A DNA stretch of 14,364 nucleotides from JANWHF01 sp036276235 (GCA_036276235.1 DATBDZ010000086.1:1-14364), one strand, 5' to 3'; positions 1-6,615 are shown, numbered from the stretch's first letter. The notes: a model not told the origin generated them from the letters alone. Made by a program: numbers and translations.

Positions 1-1
1 G

Positions 2-53
2 AGCCCATGCCACCCGATTTTGCGGTTGTGCATCAGACCGGGTGGCATGGGCT
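2..53. repeat. Inverted repeat, 15-bp perfect arms
   Basis: The arms at 2-16 and 39-53 are exact reverse complements (AGCCCATGCCACCCG and its complement), separated by 22 nt. It lies beyond the 3' end of the ATPase gene and may be a dispersed hairpin element. There is no T-tract, so a classical terminator is unlikely. Only one copy is in the window. Confidence 0.75.
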
Positions 54-105
54 TGCGACAGCATGCCCGTGGCGTTTTTTGTACGGCCGCCAACATTTTC
101 AGAGC

Positions 106-173
106 AGGTACTCCGAAGCATCTGGCCCACTCGCGCCAGCCGGCCAGATGCTTCGGAGTACCTCAGCATGACA
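106..173. repeat. Dispersed hairpin repeat, copy 1
   Basis: Arms 106-127 and 142-163 are perfectly complementary over 22 bp, with a 14-nt loop. The right side (146-173) is identical to 8253-8280 in the second copy, which has longer 28-bp arms. Here the outer 10 bases on the left (partner of 164-173) have decayed, so this is a shortened copy. It starts about 14 bp beyond the stop codon of the minus-strand ATPase gene and could limit read-through or protect the mRNA 3' end. Confidence 0.85.
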
Positions 174-186
174 ATTGACCGGCGCT

Positions 187-3006
187 TCATCGCGCCGCGC
201 TCCGCTTTCGTCGTCGATACCCCGCGCGCACCAACTTGCCCACCTCGATGATCGTCACCGGCACCAGCGACAATCCGAGGATCAGCGCCCAATCCCAACC
301 CAGATTCCCTTCCACTTTGAACACCGTTCGCACGAACGGCAGAAACACCGCAAGCTGCAACAACCCGGAAATCACGATCGCCCAGAGCAGATGCCGATTG
401 GTGAACAATCCCAGTTCCGGCATCGTGTAACGCTGACTGCGGCATGAAAAGGAATAAAAGAGCTGCGAATAGGAGAGGATGCAGAACGCGACAGTTTGCG
501 CGCGGATGAGCAAGTCGTGATTGTTGCGGTAGACCATCGCGAAGCCGGCGATTGTGGCACCGGCGATCAGTGTGCCGTGCAAGAGCATCACGAGGCCGCG
601 GTTGCGCGTGATGACGCCTTCGCTGGTGGGGCGCGGGCAGCGCGACATGATGTCGGGCTCGGGCGGTTCGAGACCCAGCGCGAGCGCGGGCAGCGCATCG
701 GTCACCAAGTTGATCCAGAGGATTTGGATTGCCGTCAGCGGCGGCGGCCAGCCGACCAGGGCGCCGACAAGCATGAAGAGCACTTCGCCGGTGTTGCAGC
801 CGAGCAGGTATTGGATGAATTTGCGGATGTTGTCGAAGATGCCGCGGCCTTCTTCGATGGCGGCGACGATCGTCGCGAAGTTGTCATCGGTGAGCACCAT
901 GGCGGCGGCTTCGCGGGTGACATCGGTGCCGCCGCGCCCCATGGCGATGCCGATGTCGGCGGCCTTGACCGCCGGCGCATCGTTCACTCCGTCGCCGGTC
1001 ATCGCGACGATCTGCTCGCGCTGCTGCCAGGCGCGGACGATCCGCAATTTGTGCTCAGCCGTCACCCGCGCGAAGACCGCCGTGAGCGGCACCTGCTCGC
1101 GCAGTTGCTCATCATTCAGATCATCGAGCTTGCGGCCGGCGAGAACCTGATCCGTCTTGCAGGCGATCCCCAGCTCACAGGCGACCGCCAGCGCCGTCGC
1201 CGGGTGATCGCCAGTGATCATCACCGGCCGAATGCCGGCGGCATGACACTTGGCCACCGCGTCGCGCACTTCCTCGCGCGGCGGATCAAACAACCCGGCG
1301 AGGCCCGCAAACACCAAATCCGCCTCCGGGCATTCGTGCGGCCAGACGTCTGGAAACTCCCGATACGCCAGCGCCAGCACGCGCAGCGCGCGGCCCGCCA
1401 TGTCGGAATTGGTGCGCAGAATCTTCGTCTTGCGCTCCGCCGTGAGCGGAATCACCTGCCCATCCATCCGCTCAAAGGAGCACAAACTCAGCACGACTTC
1501 GGGCGCGCCCTTGGTGTACATGGTGCCCCGGCCGCCCTCAGCGCGGCCGACGACCGACATCCGCTTGCGGTCCGAATCAAACGGAATCTCGTAGAGCAAC
1601 TGATGATCGCGATTGGCGGTGAGAATCCCCGCCTTGAGCGCGACCGCGACGAGTGCGCCTTCGGTAGGATCGCCCGTTAGACGCCAGCTTATCGACGATG
1701 CATCGGCGGGCAGATCGGCGGGCAGTGCCCGCCCTACAGGCGATTCGTTGGGCGGCTCATCGAGCATTGTACCGGGTGGTTCGAGTCGCGCGTAATTCGC
1801 CCAGGCACCAATCGTCAACACTTGCACGAGATCCGAGTGGCCGAGTGGATCACTGATGGCTGATTGCGAGCCGCGAAGGCGGAAATCGCCGGTGGGCGTG
1901 TACCCGACACCGGTGATTTCAAATTCGCCCAGGCCGGCGAATATCTCGCGCACGGTCATCTCGTTGCGCGTGAGGGTGCCGGTCTTGTCGGTGCAGATGA
2001 TGGTCACCGAGCCGAGGGTTTCGACGCTGGGCAGTTTGCGGATGAGGGCATGCCGCCGCGCCATGCGCTGCAGGCCAAGGGCCAGCGCGATGGTGACGAC
2101 GGCCGGCAATCCTTCGGGAACCGCCGCCACCGCGAGGCTGATCGACAGCAGGAATGCTTCCTGAATCGCGCTGCCGCGCGCGATCTGCACGATGAAGATC
2201 ACGCCGACGATCACCAGGCAGACGACGACAAGCACGCGGCCCAAGCCGGCGAGCTGCTTCTGAAGAGGCGTAGGCTCCGCCTGCTGCCGCTGCAGCAACC
2301 CCGCGATCTGCCCCAGCTCCGTCTGCATCCCCGTGGCGACGACCACCGCGCTGGCCTTGCCCGCGCTGGCGGTGGTGCCCATGTACGCCATGTTGGCCCG
2401 CTCGCCCAGCGGCGTATCCGCCTCCAGCACCACCCCTGATTCTTTGTCAACCGGATTTGATTCCCCTGTCAACGCAGCTTCAACAACGCGAAAGCCGACG
2501 GTGCTGATGAGCCGCAGGTCGGCCGGGATATGGTCCCCCGCCTCCAGCTCAACACGATCGCCCGGCACCAGCTCAGGCGCGGCAATATTTTGTAACGCCC
2601 CGCCGCGCAGCGCCTTGGCGTGCGGCATCGACATCCGCCGCAGCGCGGCGAGCGCTTCGTCCGCCTTCTGTTCCTGCAGGTAGCCGAGAATCCCGTTGAG
2701 CAAAACGATCGCGACGATGACGATCGTGTCCGTCCACTCCTTCATCCACCCGGAAATGATCGCGGCAGCGATGAGGATCCAGATCACCAGTTGCGTGAAC
2801 TGCGCGAGAAACCGCTTGACGCGAGAAACCGGCGGCGCCTCGGCAAGCTTGTTGTCGCCATGTTTGGCGCGGCGTTGTTGCGCTTCCTCTGGGGCCAGGC
2901 CGCGCGCGGCGTCGGTTTGCAGATCAGCAAGCGCTTCATCCGCTTTGCGCGCATGCCAGTGAGTTGTTTGTGTCGCCGGAGCAGAAGTCTGAGGAGGCGC
3001 GGTCAT
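187..3006 (-). CDS. P2-type calcium-class cation-transporting ATPase
   Basis: Inner-membrane P-type ATPase of 939 aa, expected to export a cation, most likely Ca2+. An N-terminal cation-ATPase domain (about 15-75) is followed by TM pair 1-2, the actuator domain with TGES (180-183), TM4 with PEGLP (297-301), the phosphorylation motif DKTGTLT with D340, KGAPE (499-503), TGDHP (598-602), TGDGVNDAP (670-678) and six C-terminal membrane segments. SERCA-type calcium ligands seem present: E298 in TM4, N738 and E741 in TM5, and N766, T769 and D770 in TM6. This pattern fits bacterial Ca2+ pumps better than Mn/Ca Pmr1 pumps, but the substrate is inferred. I chose ATG at 3006 because a longer reading to 3231 adds 75 unlike residues and overlaps the upstream gene; GGGG lies just upstream of this ATG. 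Residues about 423-435 come from a palindromic repeat. Confidence 0.93.
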   Translation of the reverse strand: MTAPPQTSAPATQTTHWHARKADEALADLQTDAARGLAPEEAQQRRAKHGDNKLAEAPPVSRVKRFLAQFTQLVIWILIAAAIISGWMKEWTDTIVIVAIVLLNGILGYLQEQKADEALAALRRMSMPHAKALRGGALQNIAAPELVPGDRVELEAGDHIPADLRLISTVGFRVVEAALTGESNPVDKESGVVLEADTPLGERANMAYMGTTASAGKASAVVVATGMQTELGQIAGLLQRQQAEPTPLQKQLAGLGRVLVVVCLVIVGVIFIVQIARGSAIQEAFLLSISLAVAAVPEGLPAVVTIALALGLQRMARRHALIRKLPSVETLGSVTIICTDKTGTLTRNEMTVREIFAGLGEFEITGVGYTPTGDFRLRGSQSAISDPLGHSDLVQVLTIGAWANYARLEPPGTMLDEPPNESPVGRALPADLPADASSISWRLTGDPTEGALVAVALKAGILTANRDHQLLYEIPFDSDRKRMSVVGRAEGGRGTMYTKGAPEVVLSLCSFERMDGQVIPLTAERKTKILRTNSDMAGRALRVLALAYREFPDVWPHECPEADLVFAGLAGLFDPPREEVRDAVAKCHAAGIRPVMITGDHPATALAVACELGIACKTDQVLAGRKLDDLNDEQLREQVPLTAVFARVTAEHKLRIVRAWQQREQIVAMTGDGVNDAPAVKAADIGIAMGRGGTDVTREAAAMVLTDDNFATIVAAIEEGRGIFDNIRKFIQYLLGCNTGEVLFMLVGALVGWPPPLTAIQILWINLVTDALPALALGLEPPEPDIMSRCPRPTSEGVITRNRGLVMLLHGTLIAGATIAGFAMVYRNNHDLLIRAQTVAFCILSYSQLFYSFSCRSQRYTMPELGLFTNRHLLWAIVISGLLQLAVFLPFVRTVFKVEGNLGWDWALILGLSLVPVTIIEVGKLVRAGYRRRKRSAAR
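1717..1740. repeat. Dispersed palindrome inside the ATPase coding region
   Basis: The plus strand reads GGCGGGCAGTGCCCGCC followed by CTACAGG. Its first 21 nt match 11775-11795 exactly, and the other strand matches 11810-11830. In the ATPase frame it encodes PVGRALPA (residues 423-430). Next to it, the 12-nt unit CTGCCCGCCGAT occurs twice in tandem on the minus strand, giving the LPAD repeat. The insertion lies between the ARLEP segment and the conserved TGDPTEGA segment of the N domain. Confidence 0.85.
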
Positions 3007-3069
3007 CTGCCCCGAGCATACTCGCGCGCGGCGGGTTTGAGCGAGCGAGCGCCCCTTCGAAGAGAGAAT

Positions 3070-3091
3070 GCGGCGGGATTTATCCCGCCGC
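3070..3091. repeat. Short palindrome (GCGGGATTTATCCCGC family), copy 1
   Basis: Arms GCGGCGGGAT (3070-3079) and ATCCCGCCGC (3082-3091) are perfectly complementary around TT. It begins immediately after the stop codon of the four-helix-bundle gene and precedes the ATPase start by about 60 bp. Related palindromes occur at 4188-4205 and 4229-4246. Confidence 0.75.
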
Positions 3092-3092
3092 T

Positions 3093-3455
3093 TCAGGCTT
3101 GCCTTCGATCCTGTGCGTTGATCAGTCCCGAAAGCATCCTGGCAATTTCTTCCAGATTGGCCGTCAGCCGAACGTGTTCTGCTGATTGAATCAATTCGCG
3201 CCGTCTTGCAAGTTCCAGCAATGGCACGCATTCCTGCACGGATCCGCGGGCGATGCCGAAAAAGTTCTTGCGGTCGCGAATCGTAAATCGGCCGTTGCCC
3301 TCAGCGATGTTTGCGGCGATCGAGAGCGATGCTCGATTGAGTTGGTCGACGAGGAAGTAATAACCCCGAGGGAAAGTTTGCGTCGTCTGGCAGACTTGGT
3401 CGCAAAAATTCATGGCCTTCTGGTAGACGAGAAGTTTCTCGAACGCAAAGGCCAT
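3093..3455 (-). CDS. Four-helix-bundle protein (S23/IVP family, TIGR02436-like)
   Basis: A 120-aa soluble protein. The opening LVYQKAMNFCDQVCQ, the central QLNRASLSIAANIAEGNGR and the later FFGIARGSVQEC are typical of the small four-helix-bundle family first seen in 23S rRNA intervening sequences (Pfam PF05635). These proteins are common as stand-alone genes in planctomycetes and other phyla; their molecular role is not settled. Here it is a free-standing gene, not inside an rRNA. It points the same way as the ATPase gene, 86 bp upstream of it, so co-transcription is possible although a palindrome lies between. The ATG at 3455 has no clear Shine-Dalgarno sequence. The 5' side (3478-3625) is highly structured. 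Confidence 0.85.
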   Translation of the reverse strand: MAFAFEKLLVYQKAMNFCDQVCQTTQTFPRGYYFLVDQLNRASLSIAANIAEGNGRFTIRDRKNFFGIARGSVQECVPLLELARRRELIQSAEHVRLTANLEEIARMLSGLINAQDRRQA

Positions 3456-3477
3456 GCGTAAATGCTTTGAGCGGGGA

Positions 3478-3625
3478 ATGAGGAGAAGGCAGATGATCTC
3501 TGGCTTCTCCTCATCCGTCGCTCTGAAAGGAGTGAGTAGAAAGTAGACCGGGGTGAAGCCCGTCGGTCAGCAACGGTGCCCACCTTCGTGGGCGTCCATT
3601 GCTGTTTCTACTTTCTCCTCACTCC
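3478..3625. other. Highly folded intergenic element (hairpin plus three-way junction)
   Basis: This stretch between the tmRNA 3' end and the four-helix-bundle gene consists of nested inverted repeats. Hairpin 1 pairs 3478-3488 with 3504-3514 (11 bp, perfect). An 18-bp outer stem pairs 3529-3546 with 3608-3625 with one mismatch. Inside it are two further arms: 3547-3567 (ACCG/CGGT and GGG/CCC) and 3569-3603 (AGCAA/TTGCT at the base, GCCCAC/GTGGGC around a CTTC loop). On the minus strand it would form the 5' leader of the four-helix-bundle mRNA. It could be a structured RNA, a leader element or a complex palindromic repeat. Confidence 0.6.
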
Positions 3626-3637
3626 GCTCACCCCTCT

Positions 3638-3657
3638 AATTTTGCCTAGGCAAAATT
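3638..3657 (-). terminator. Palindrome at the tmRNA 3' end, possible terminator
   Basis: AATTTTGCCTAGGCAAAATT is a perfect 20-bp palindrome, and its last base overlaps the tmRNA discriminator base (3657). It is well placed to end tmRNA transcription or mark the 3' processing site. It lacks a long T-tract afterwards (minus strand continues AGAGGGG), so intrinsic termination is only a suggestion. Confidence 0.4.
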
Positions 3658-4033
3658 GGAGGCGGGGGGAATTGAACCCCCGTCCCGAGATAACTCGAAT
3701 GGCGGCCTCTACATGCTTAGTCGCTTTTTTGATCTCGATGCCGGCGGCGGGAAGCGACACTCTTCGCCGGCATCCAGTCGTCTTGATCTCGCCATCTGAC
3801 CAACGTCCGAATCAGATGACCAGCCCGCTATTTTGCAGCCGGCCTGACACGGGCATCAGGTCGTGCTGAGGTTACCTATTATTAGGCAGCCATACGAACC
3901 GGGGCGGCAAAGCCAACCCGGCCTGCAACATCACTGTTGGCAGTTAAGGTTTTGCTCGATGTTTTACGAGGCCAACGAGCGTCCTCGGCATGCCACCACC
4001 ACCGTCGCCATCCGGTCGAAACCGGTCGCCCCC
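3657..4033 (-). ncRNA. ssrA: tmRNA (transfer-messenger RNA, one-piece)
   Basis: The ribosome-rescue RNA that tags stalled proteins for degradation, about 377 nt, used with SmpB. The 5' end GGGGGCG (4033-4027) pairs with CGCCTCC (3664-3658) as the acceptor stem with one G-U pair; discriminator A is 3657, and CCA is not encoded. The T arm is GGGGG-TTCAATT-CCCCC (3681-3665). The 5' part continues ACCGGTTTCGACCGGAT, close to the conserved tmRNA 5' region. An H-type pseudoknot is visible: CGAGG 3987-3983 with CCTCG 3971-3967, interleaved with GCTCG 3980-3976 and CGAGC 3958-3954. The resume codon is probably GCC at 3941, after TTAACT. The tag ANSDVAGRVGFAAPVRMAA (3941-3885) ends at TAA TAA TAG. A later 9-bp stem, GATGCCGGC with GCCGGCATC, fits a downstream pseudoknot. 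It is not a permuted two-piece gene. Confidence 0.95.
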
Positions 4034-4063
4034 GGTGTTGGGTTAAGTTTTTACAGCACCCAT

Positions 4064-4092
4064 ATCTTATGTCGGCTGGATGCCGGGGGCAA
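4064..4092 (-). promoter_or_regulatory. Predicted sigma70-type promoter of the tmRNA
   Basis: On the minus strand, TTGCCC (4092-4087) and TAAGAT (4069-4064) are separated by exactly 17 nt. Transcription would begin near 4056, about 23 nt before the mature tmRNA 5' end, leaving a short leader for RNase P to remove. The fit is 4 of 6 at each box, so this is reasonable but not proven. Confidence 0.5.
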
Positions 4093-4187
4093 CTTGTATC
4101 GCACGGACTATCTCAGGCGAGACGCGGTAAAATCGTTACCTTGCGGGATTTTTCTCAAGTAAGCGCCATCACCTTCTTGAACAAATC

Positions 4188-4246
4188 GGCGGGATGAATC
4201 CCGCCCTACATGAAAGGCCTCCGTGTCGGGCGGGATTTATCCCGCC
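4188..4246. repeat. Two short palindromes (GCGGGATTTATCCCGC family), copies 2 and 3
   Basis: GGCGGGAT-GA-ATCCCGCC spans 4188-4205 and GGCGGGAT-TT-ATCCCGCC spans 4229-4246, 23 bp apart. Both share the arms of the palindrome at 3070-3091. They lie upstream of the tmRNA promoter and about 90 bp before the TetR gene, and separate the two transcription units. Confidence 0.75.
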
Positions 4247-4289
4247 GCAGACGGTCTGCCGACCCCTGCCGGACGCGCTAAAATTTTCG

Positions 4290-4341
4290 TGTCATGGCTA
4301 TTGACATCAAATCATATTCATGTCATACTGCATGACATGAA
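4290..4341 (+). promoter_or_regulatory. Promoter with twin TetR-type operators over the start codon
   Basis: Two dyads share the pattern TGTCA-N7-TGACA: 4290-4306 and 4321-4337, exactly 31 bp apart (about three helical turns). The second extends to 10-bp perfect arms (4317-4326 and 4332-4341) and covers the ATG at 4337. A consensus -35 TTGACA (4301-4306) lies in dyad 1. CATACT (4324-4329), 17 nt further on, is a plausible -10 in dyad 2. Transcription would start at or next to the ATG, so the mRNA is probably leaderless. This fits autorepression by the TetR protein. Confidence 0.65.
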
Positions 4342-4960
4342 ATCAACCGCCGTCAAACGTCTGCCAAAGCCCCGCGCCAAGCGGGGCTACAGTCAGGACG
4401 TCCGGGCCCGGCAGACGCAGGCGAATGGCAAATCCATTCTGGATGCGGCGGTCAAGCGCCTTCGCACCGCCAGGCGCCTGGCGGCGATCACGCTTGACGA
4501 GATCGCCGCGGAGGCGGGAGTGACTGTTCGAACGATCCTGCGCCAATTCGGGTCGAAGGAAGGGATCATGGAGGCGGCGTTTCTGGAAGTCGGCCGCCAG
4601 ATCAAATTGGCTCGGCGGGATACGCCCGCGGGCGATATCGACGCCGCGCTGGCCGCGCTGCTCGATCAATACGAGGTTGAGGGTGACCTCAATGCCCGCG
4701 TCGTTTCCGAAGAACACGAGATTCCAATTCTTCACAAGCTGCTGGAGTTTGCGCGCAAGAGCCATCGTGAATGGCTGACGGTCATGTTTGGCCCGAGCCT
4801 CGCGCATCTGCCGGGGGCGGAGCGCGAGCAGCGCATCACCGCGCTGTATGCCGCCACCGAAGTGCAATTGTGGAAGGTTCTACGGCGCGATCTGCACCAA
4901 TCCGCGCAGCAGACCGCCGATATATTTCGACGGCTCGTGCGCGGCGTGCTAGCCGTGTGA
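4337..4960 (+). CDS. TetR/AcrR-family transcriptional regulator
   Basis: A 207-aa DNA-binding repressor candidate. The N-terminal TetR helix-turn-helix is clear: ITLDEIAAEAGVTVRTILRQF (about 51-71) followed by GSKEGIMEAAF, the usual helix 4 region. The C-terminal part (about 85-207) is all-helical and would form the ligand-binding dimer domain; the ligand cannot be read from the sequence. A basic tail of about 30 residues precedes the TetR domain (KRLPKPRAKRG). I chose ATG 4337: an upstream reading to 4223 would translate a palindromic repeat and the promoter. There is no Shine-Dalgarno sequence before 4337, consistent with a leaderless message. The gene precedes a glycosyltransferase on the same strand, 197 bp away, with a large palindrome between, so a shared operon is uncertain. 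Confidence 0.88.
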   Translation: MKSTAVKRLPKPRAKRGYSQDVRARQTQANGKSILDAAVKRLRTARRLAAITLDEIAAEAGVTVRTILRQFGSKEGIMEAAFLEVGRQIKLARRDTPAGDIDAALAALLDQYEVEGDLNARVVSEEHEIPILHKLLEFARKSHREWLTVMFGPSLAHLPGAEREQRITALYAATEVQLWKVLRRDLHQSAQQTADIFRRLVRGVLAV

Positions 4961-4967
4961 TGCGATG

Positions 4968-5025
4968 AAGGCTGTAAAGGTGACATCCACCTTTTTAAAA
5001 AGGTGGATGTCACCTTTACAGCCTT
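4968..5025. repeat. 58-bp perfect palindrome
   Basis: Positions 4968-4996 and 4997-5025 are exact reverse complements with no loop; the centre is CTTTTTAAAAAG. It starts 7 bp after the TetR stop codon. In RNA it would form a very long hairpin ending the TetR message. No T-tract follows, so it is not a typical intrinsic terminator. It may be a dispersed palindromic element; only one copy is in the window. Confidence 0.9.
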
Positions 5026-5157
5026 TGGACGAGTCTCGTGTTCGCCCAATGCCGCTCGCACGGACCCGGAGGGTGAACACAAGGCTCACCGCTGCTTTCT
5101 GATAAATAAACGGTCGGGCGAAGATTGATTTCGCCCCTGGACTTGAAGGAGATTCCG

Positions 5158-6501
5158 ATGATTGCGATGCTTGAGAGAGAGGTCGATATGGACAGCAGCG
5201 ACACTGCCTTATCAAACCGCAAGCGATTTTTGTTTGCGCATTGGGAGGGCGGCGGGAATACGCCGCCGATGCTGGCGGTGGTGCGGCGGCTGATTGGCCG
5301 CGGACACGAGGTGCGCGTGCTGAGCGATCCGTGCAATCGCGAGGAAGTGGAAGCCACGGGCGCATCGTTCGTTTCCTGGACGCGTGCTCCGCGGCGGGAG
5401 AATAAATCACCGGCCAGCGATCCGCTGCGCGATTGGGAATTGAAGACGCCGCCGGCGCTGCTGCGGCGATTGTGCGATCAATTCTTCGTCGGTACCGCCC
5501 TGCCGCGTGCGCAGGATGTGCTGGCGGAGCTGAAGCGATTCGAAGCGGATGCGATCGTCACCGGCGAGATGTTGCTGGGCGTAATGGCGGCCGCCGAGGC
5601 GGCGCATGTGCCCTGCGCGGCGCTGTGCGCCAATGTCTATCTGTTTCCGCTTCCGGGCGTGCCGCCGTTTGGCCCCGGTCTTCAGCCGGCCAAAACCTGG
5701 GTCGGGCGATTGCTCCATAAGTTTGTCGCGAAGATGACAATGAAAGTCTTCGGCGAATATTCCGAAGCGTTCAACGCGACGCGCCAGGCGCTGGGGCTTG
5801 AGTCAATTTCGCATCCGTTTGATCAGATCGCGCGGGTCGATCGCGTTTTGGTGCAAACGAGTCCCGCGTTTGATTTTCCGGCGACGAGCTTGCCGCGCAA
5901 TGTGGTGTATGTCGGCCCGGAGATCGGCGACCCGGATTGGGTCGAGCCGTGGCGATCGCCCTGGAATGAAAATGAATCGCATCCGCTGGTGCTCGTCGGC
6001 TTCAGCTCGACGTATCAGGATCAGTCGGCGGTGCTCCGCCGCGTGATCGCGGCACTGGGCGGCTTGGATGTGCGGGCGGTTGTCACCGCCGGCCCGTCGA
6101 TCGATGTCGAGTCGCTGGAAGCGCCGCGAAACGTTCACGTCTGCCGATCCGCTCCGCATAGCCAGCTACTGAAGCAGGCGTCGCTGGTGATCACGCACGC
6201 CGGCCACGGTACAGTGATCCGCGCGCTGGCGGCGGGCGTGCCGCTGGTCTGCATGCCAATGGGTCGCGACCAAAACGACAACGCCGCCAGAGTTACGGCG
6301 CGCCAGGCGGGAGTGAGAATCAGTCCCAAGGCGTCAGCGCGGGCGATTCGGCATGCGGTGCTCAAGGTGCTGGAAAATCCGGCATTTCACGAAGGGGCGC
6401 AGCGATTGGGCGCGAGAATCGCATATGACGCCGAGCATTCACCGGCGGTGGAGATTCTTGAGCAGGTAGCGGCGCGGAGCGCAGCGGCCGCGAGGATCTG
6501 A
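5158..6501 (+). CDS. GT1-type glycosyltransferase (MGT/YjiC-like)
   Basis: A 447-aa enzyme expected to move a sugar from a nucleotide-sugar donor to a small acceptor such as a secondary metabolite or lipid. The N-terminal acceptor half begins with a Rossmann strand, FLFAHWEGGGNTPPMLAVV (24-42), followed by a second strand near 50-57. The C-terminal donor half holds the GT1 signature around 347-379: HAGHGT, then RALAAGVPLVCMPMGRDQNDNAA, including the DQ-N-A core that binds the donor. No signal peptide or membrane segment is seen, so it is probably cytosolic. ATG 5158 has a good Shine-Dalgarno sequence, AAGGAG (5146-5151), 6 nt before it; in-frame ATGs at 5167 and 5188 are alternatives. A 7-bp hairpin (GGGCGAA 5116-5122 with TTCGCCC 5130-5136) lies in the leader. 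Donor and acceptor cannot be named. Confidence 0.9.
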   Translation: MIAMLEREVDMDSSDTALSNRKRFLFAHWEGGGNTPPMLAVVRRLIGRGHEVRVLSDPCNREEVEATGASFVSWTRAPRRENKSPASDPLRDWELKTPPALLRRLCDQFFVGTALPRAQDVLAELKRFEADAIVTGEMLLGVMAAAEAAHVPCAALCANVYLFPLPGVPPFGPGLQPAKTWVGRLLHKFVAKMTMKVFGEYSEAFNATRQALGLESISHPFDQIARVDRVLVQTSPAFDFPATSLPRNVVYVGPEIGDPDWVEPWRSPWNENESHPLVLVGFSSTYQDQSAVLRRVIAALGGLDVRAVVTAGPSIDVESLEAPRNVHVCRSAPHSQLLKQASLVITHAGHGTVIRALAAGVPLVCMPMGRDQNDNAARVTARQAGVRISPKASARAIRHAVLKVLENPAFHEGAQRLGARIAYDAEHSPAVEILEQVAARSAAAARI

Positions 6502-6561
6502 TCATCGGCCTTAGTGTTTGCGCCTCCGTTGAAAACGCGCGGCCGGACCTTCCCCGTAGGT

Positions 6562-6612
6562 TTCCTCCGCATCAAGGCTCGATCTCAATTGACCGATCTT
6601 GATGCAGAGGAA
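6562..6612 (+). promoter_or_regulatory. Hairpin enclosing a ribosome-binding site
   Basis: Arms 6562-6576 (TTCCTCCGCATCAAG) and 6598-6612 (CTTGATGCAGAGGAA) pair over 15 bp with one mismatch around a 21-nt loop. The likely Shine-Dalgarno sequence AGAGGA of the next gene lies in the 3' arm and would pair with TCCTCC-like sequence, only 3 nt before ATG 6616. It could lower translation until opened, or it may simply be a post-operon hairpin. Confidence 0.5.
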
Positions 6613-6615
6613 CCG

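Noticed and set aside
42..251. Small open frames through the hairpin repeats near 106-173 and 8203-8280
   Set aside because: Their products resemble each other only because the DNA repeat is shared; there is no start signal or protein-level evidence.
496..1680. Long open frame (394 codons) on the plus strand opposite the ATPase
   Set aside because: It is antisense to a gene with all P-type ATPase motifs, and its product is rich in R, H, D and G without any recognisable pattern. It is a shadow of GC-rich codon use.
3007..3231. Extending the ATPase N-terminus upstream to 3231
   Set aside because: The added 75 residues are low in hydrophobic pattern, cross a palindrome and overlap the four-helix-bundle gene, which has its own clear family match.
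4223..4336. Upstream start for the TetR gene
   Set aside because: The extra residues would come from a palindromic repeat and the operator and promoter region.
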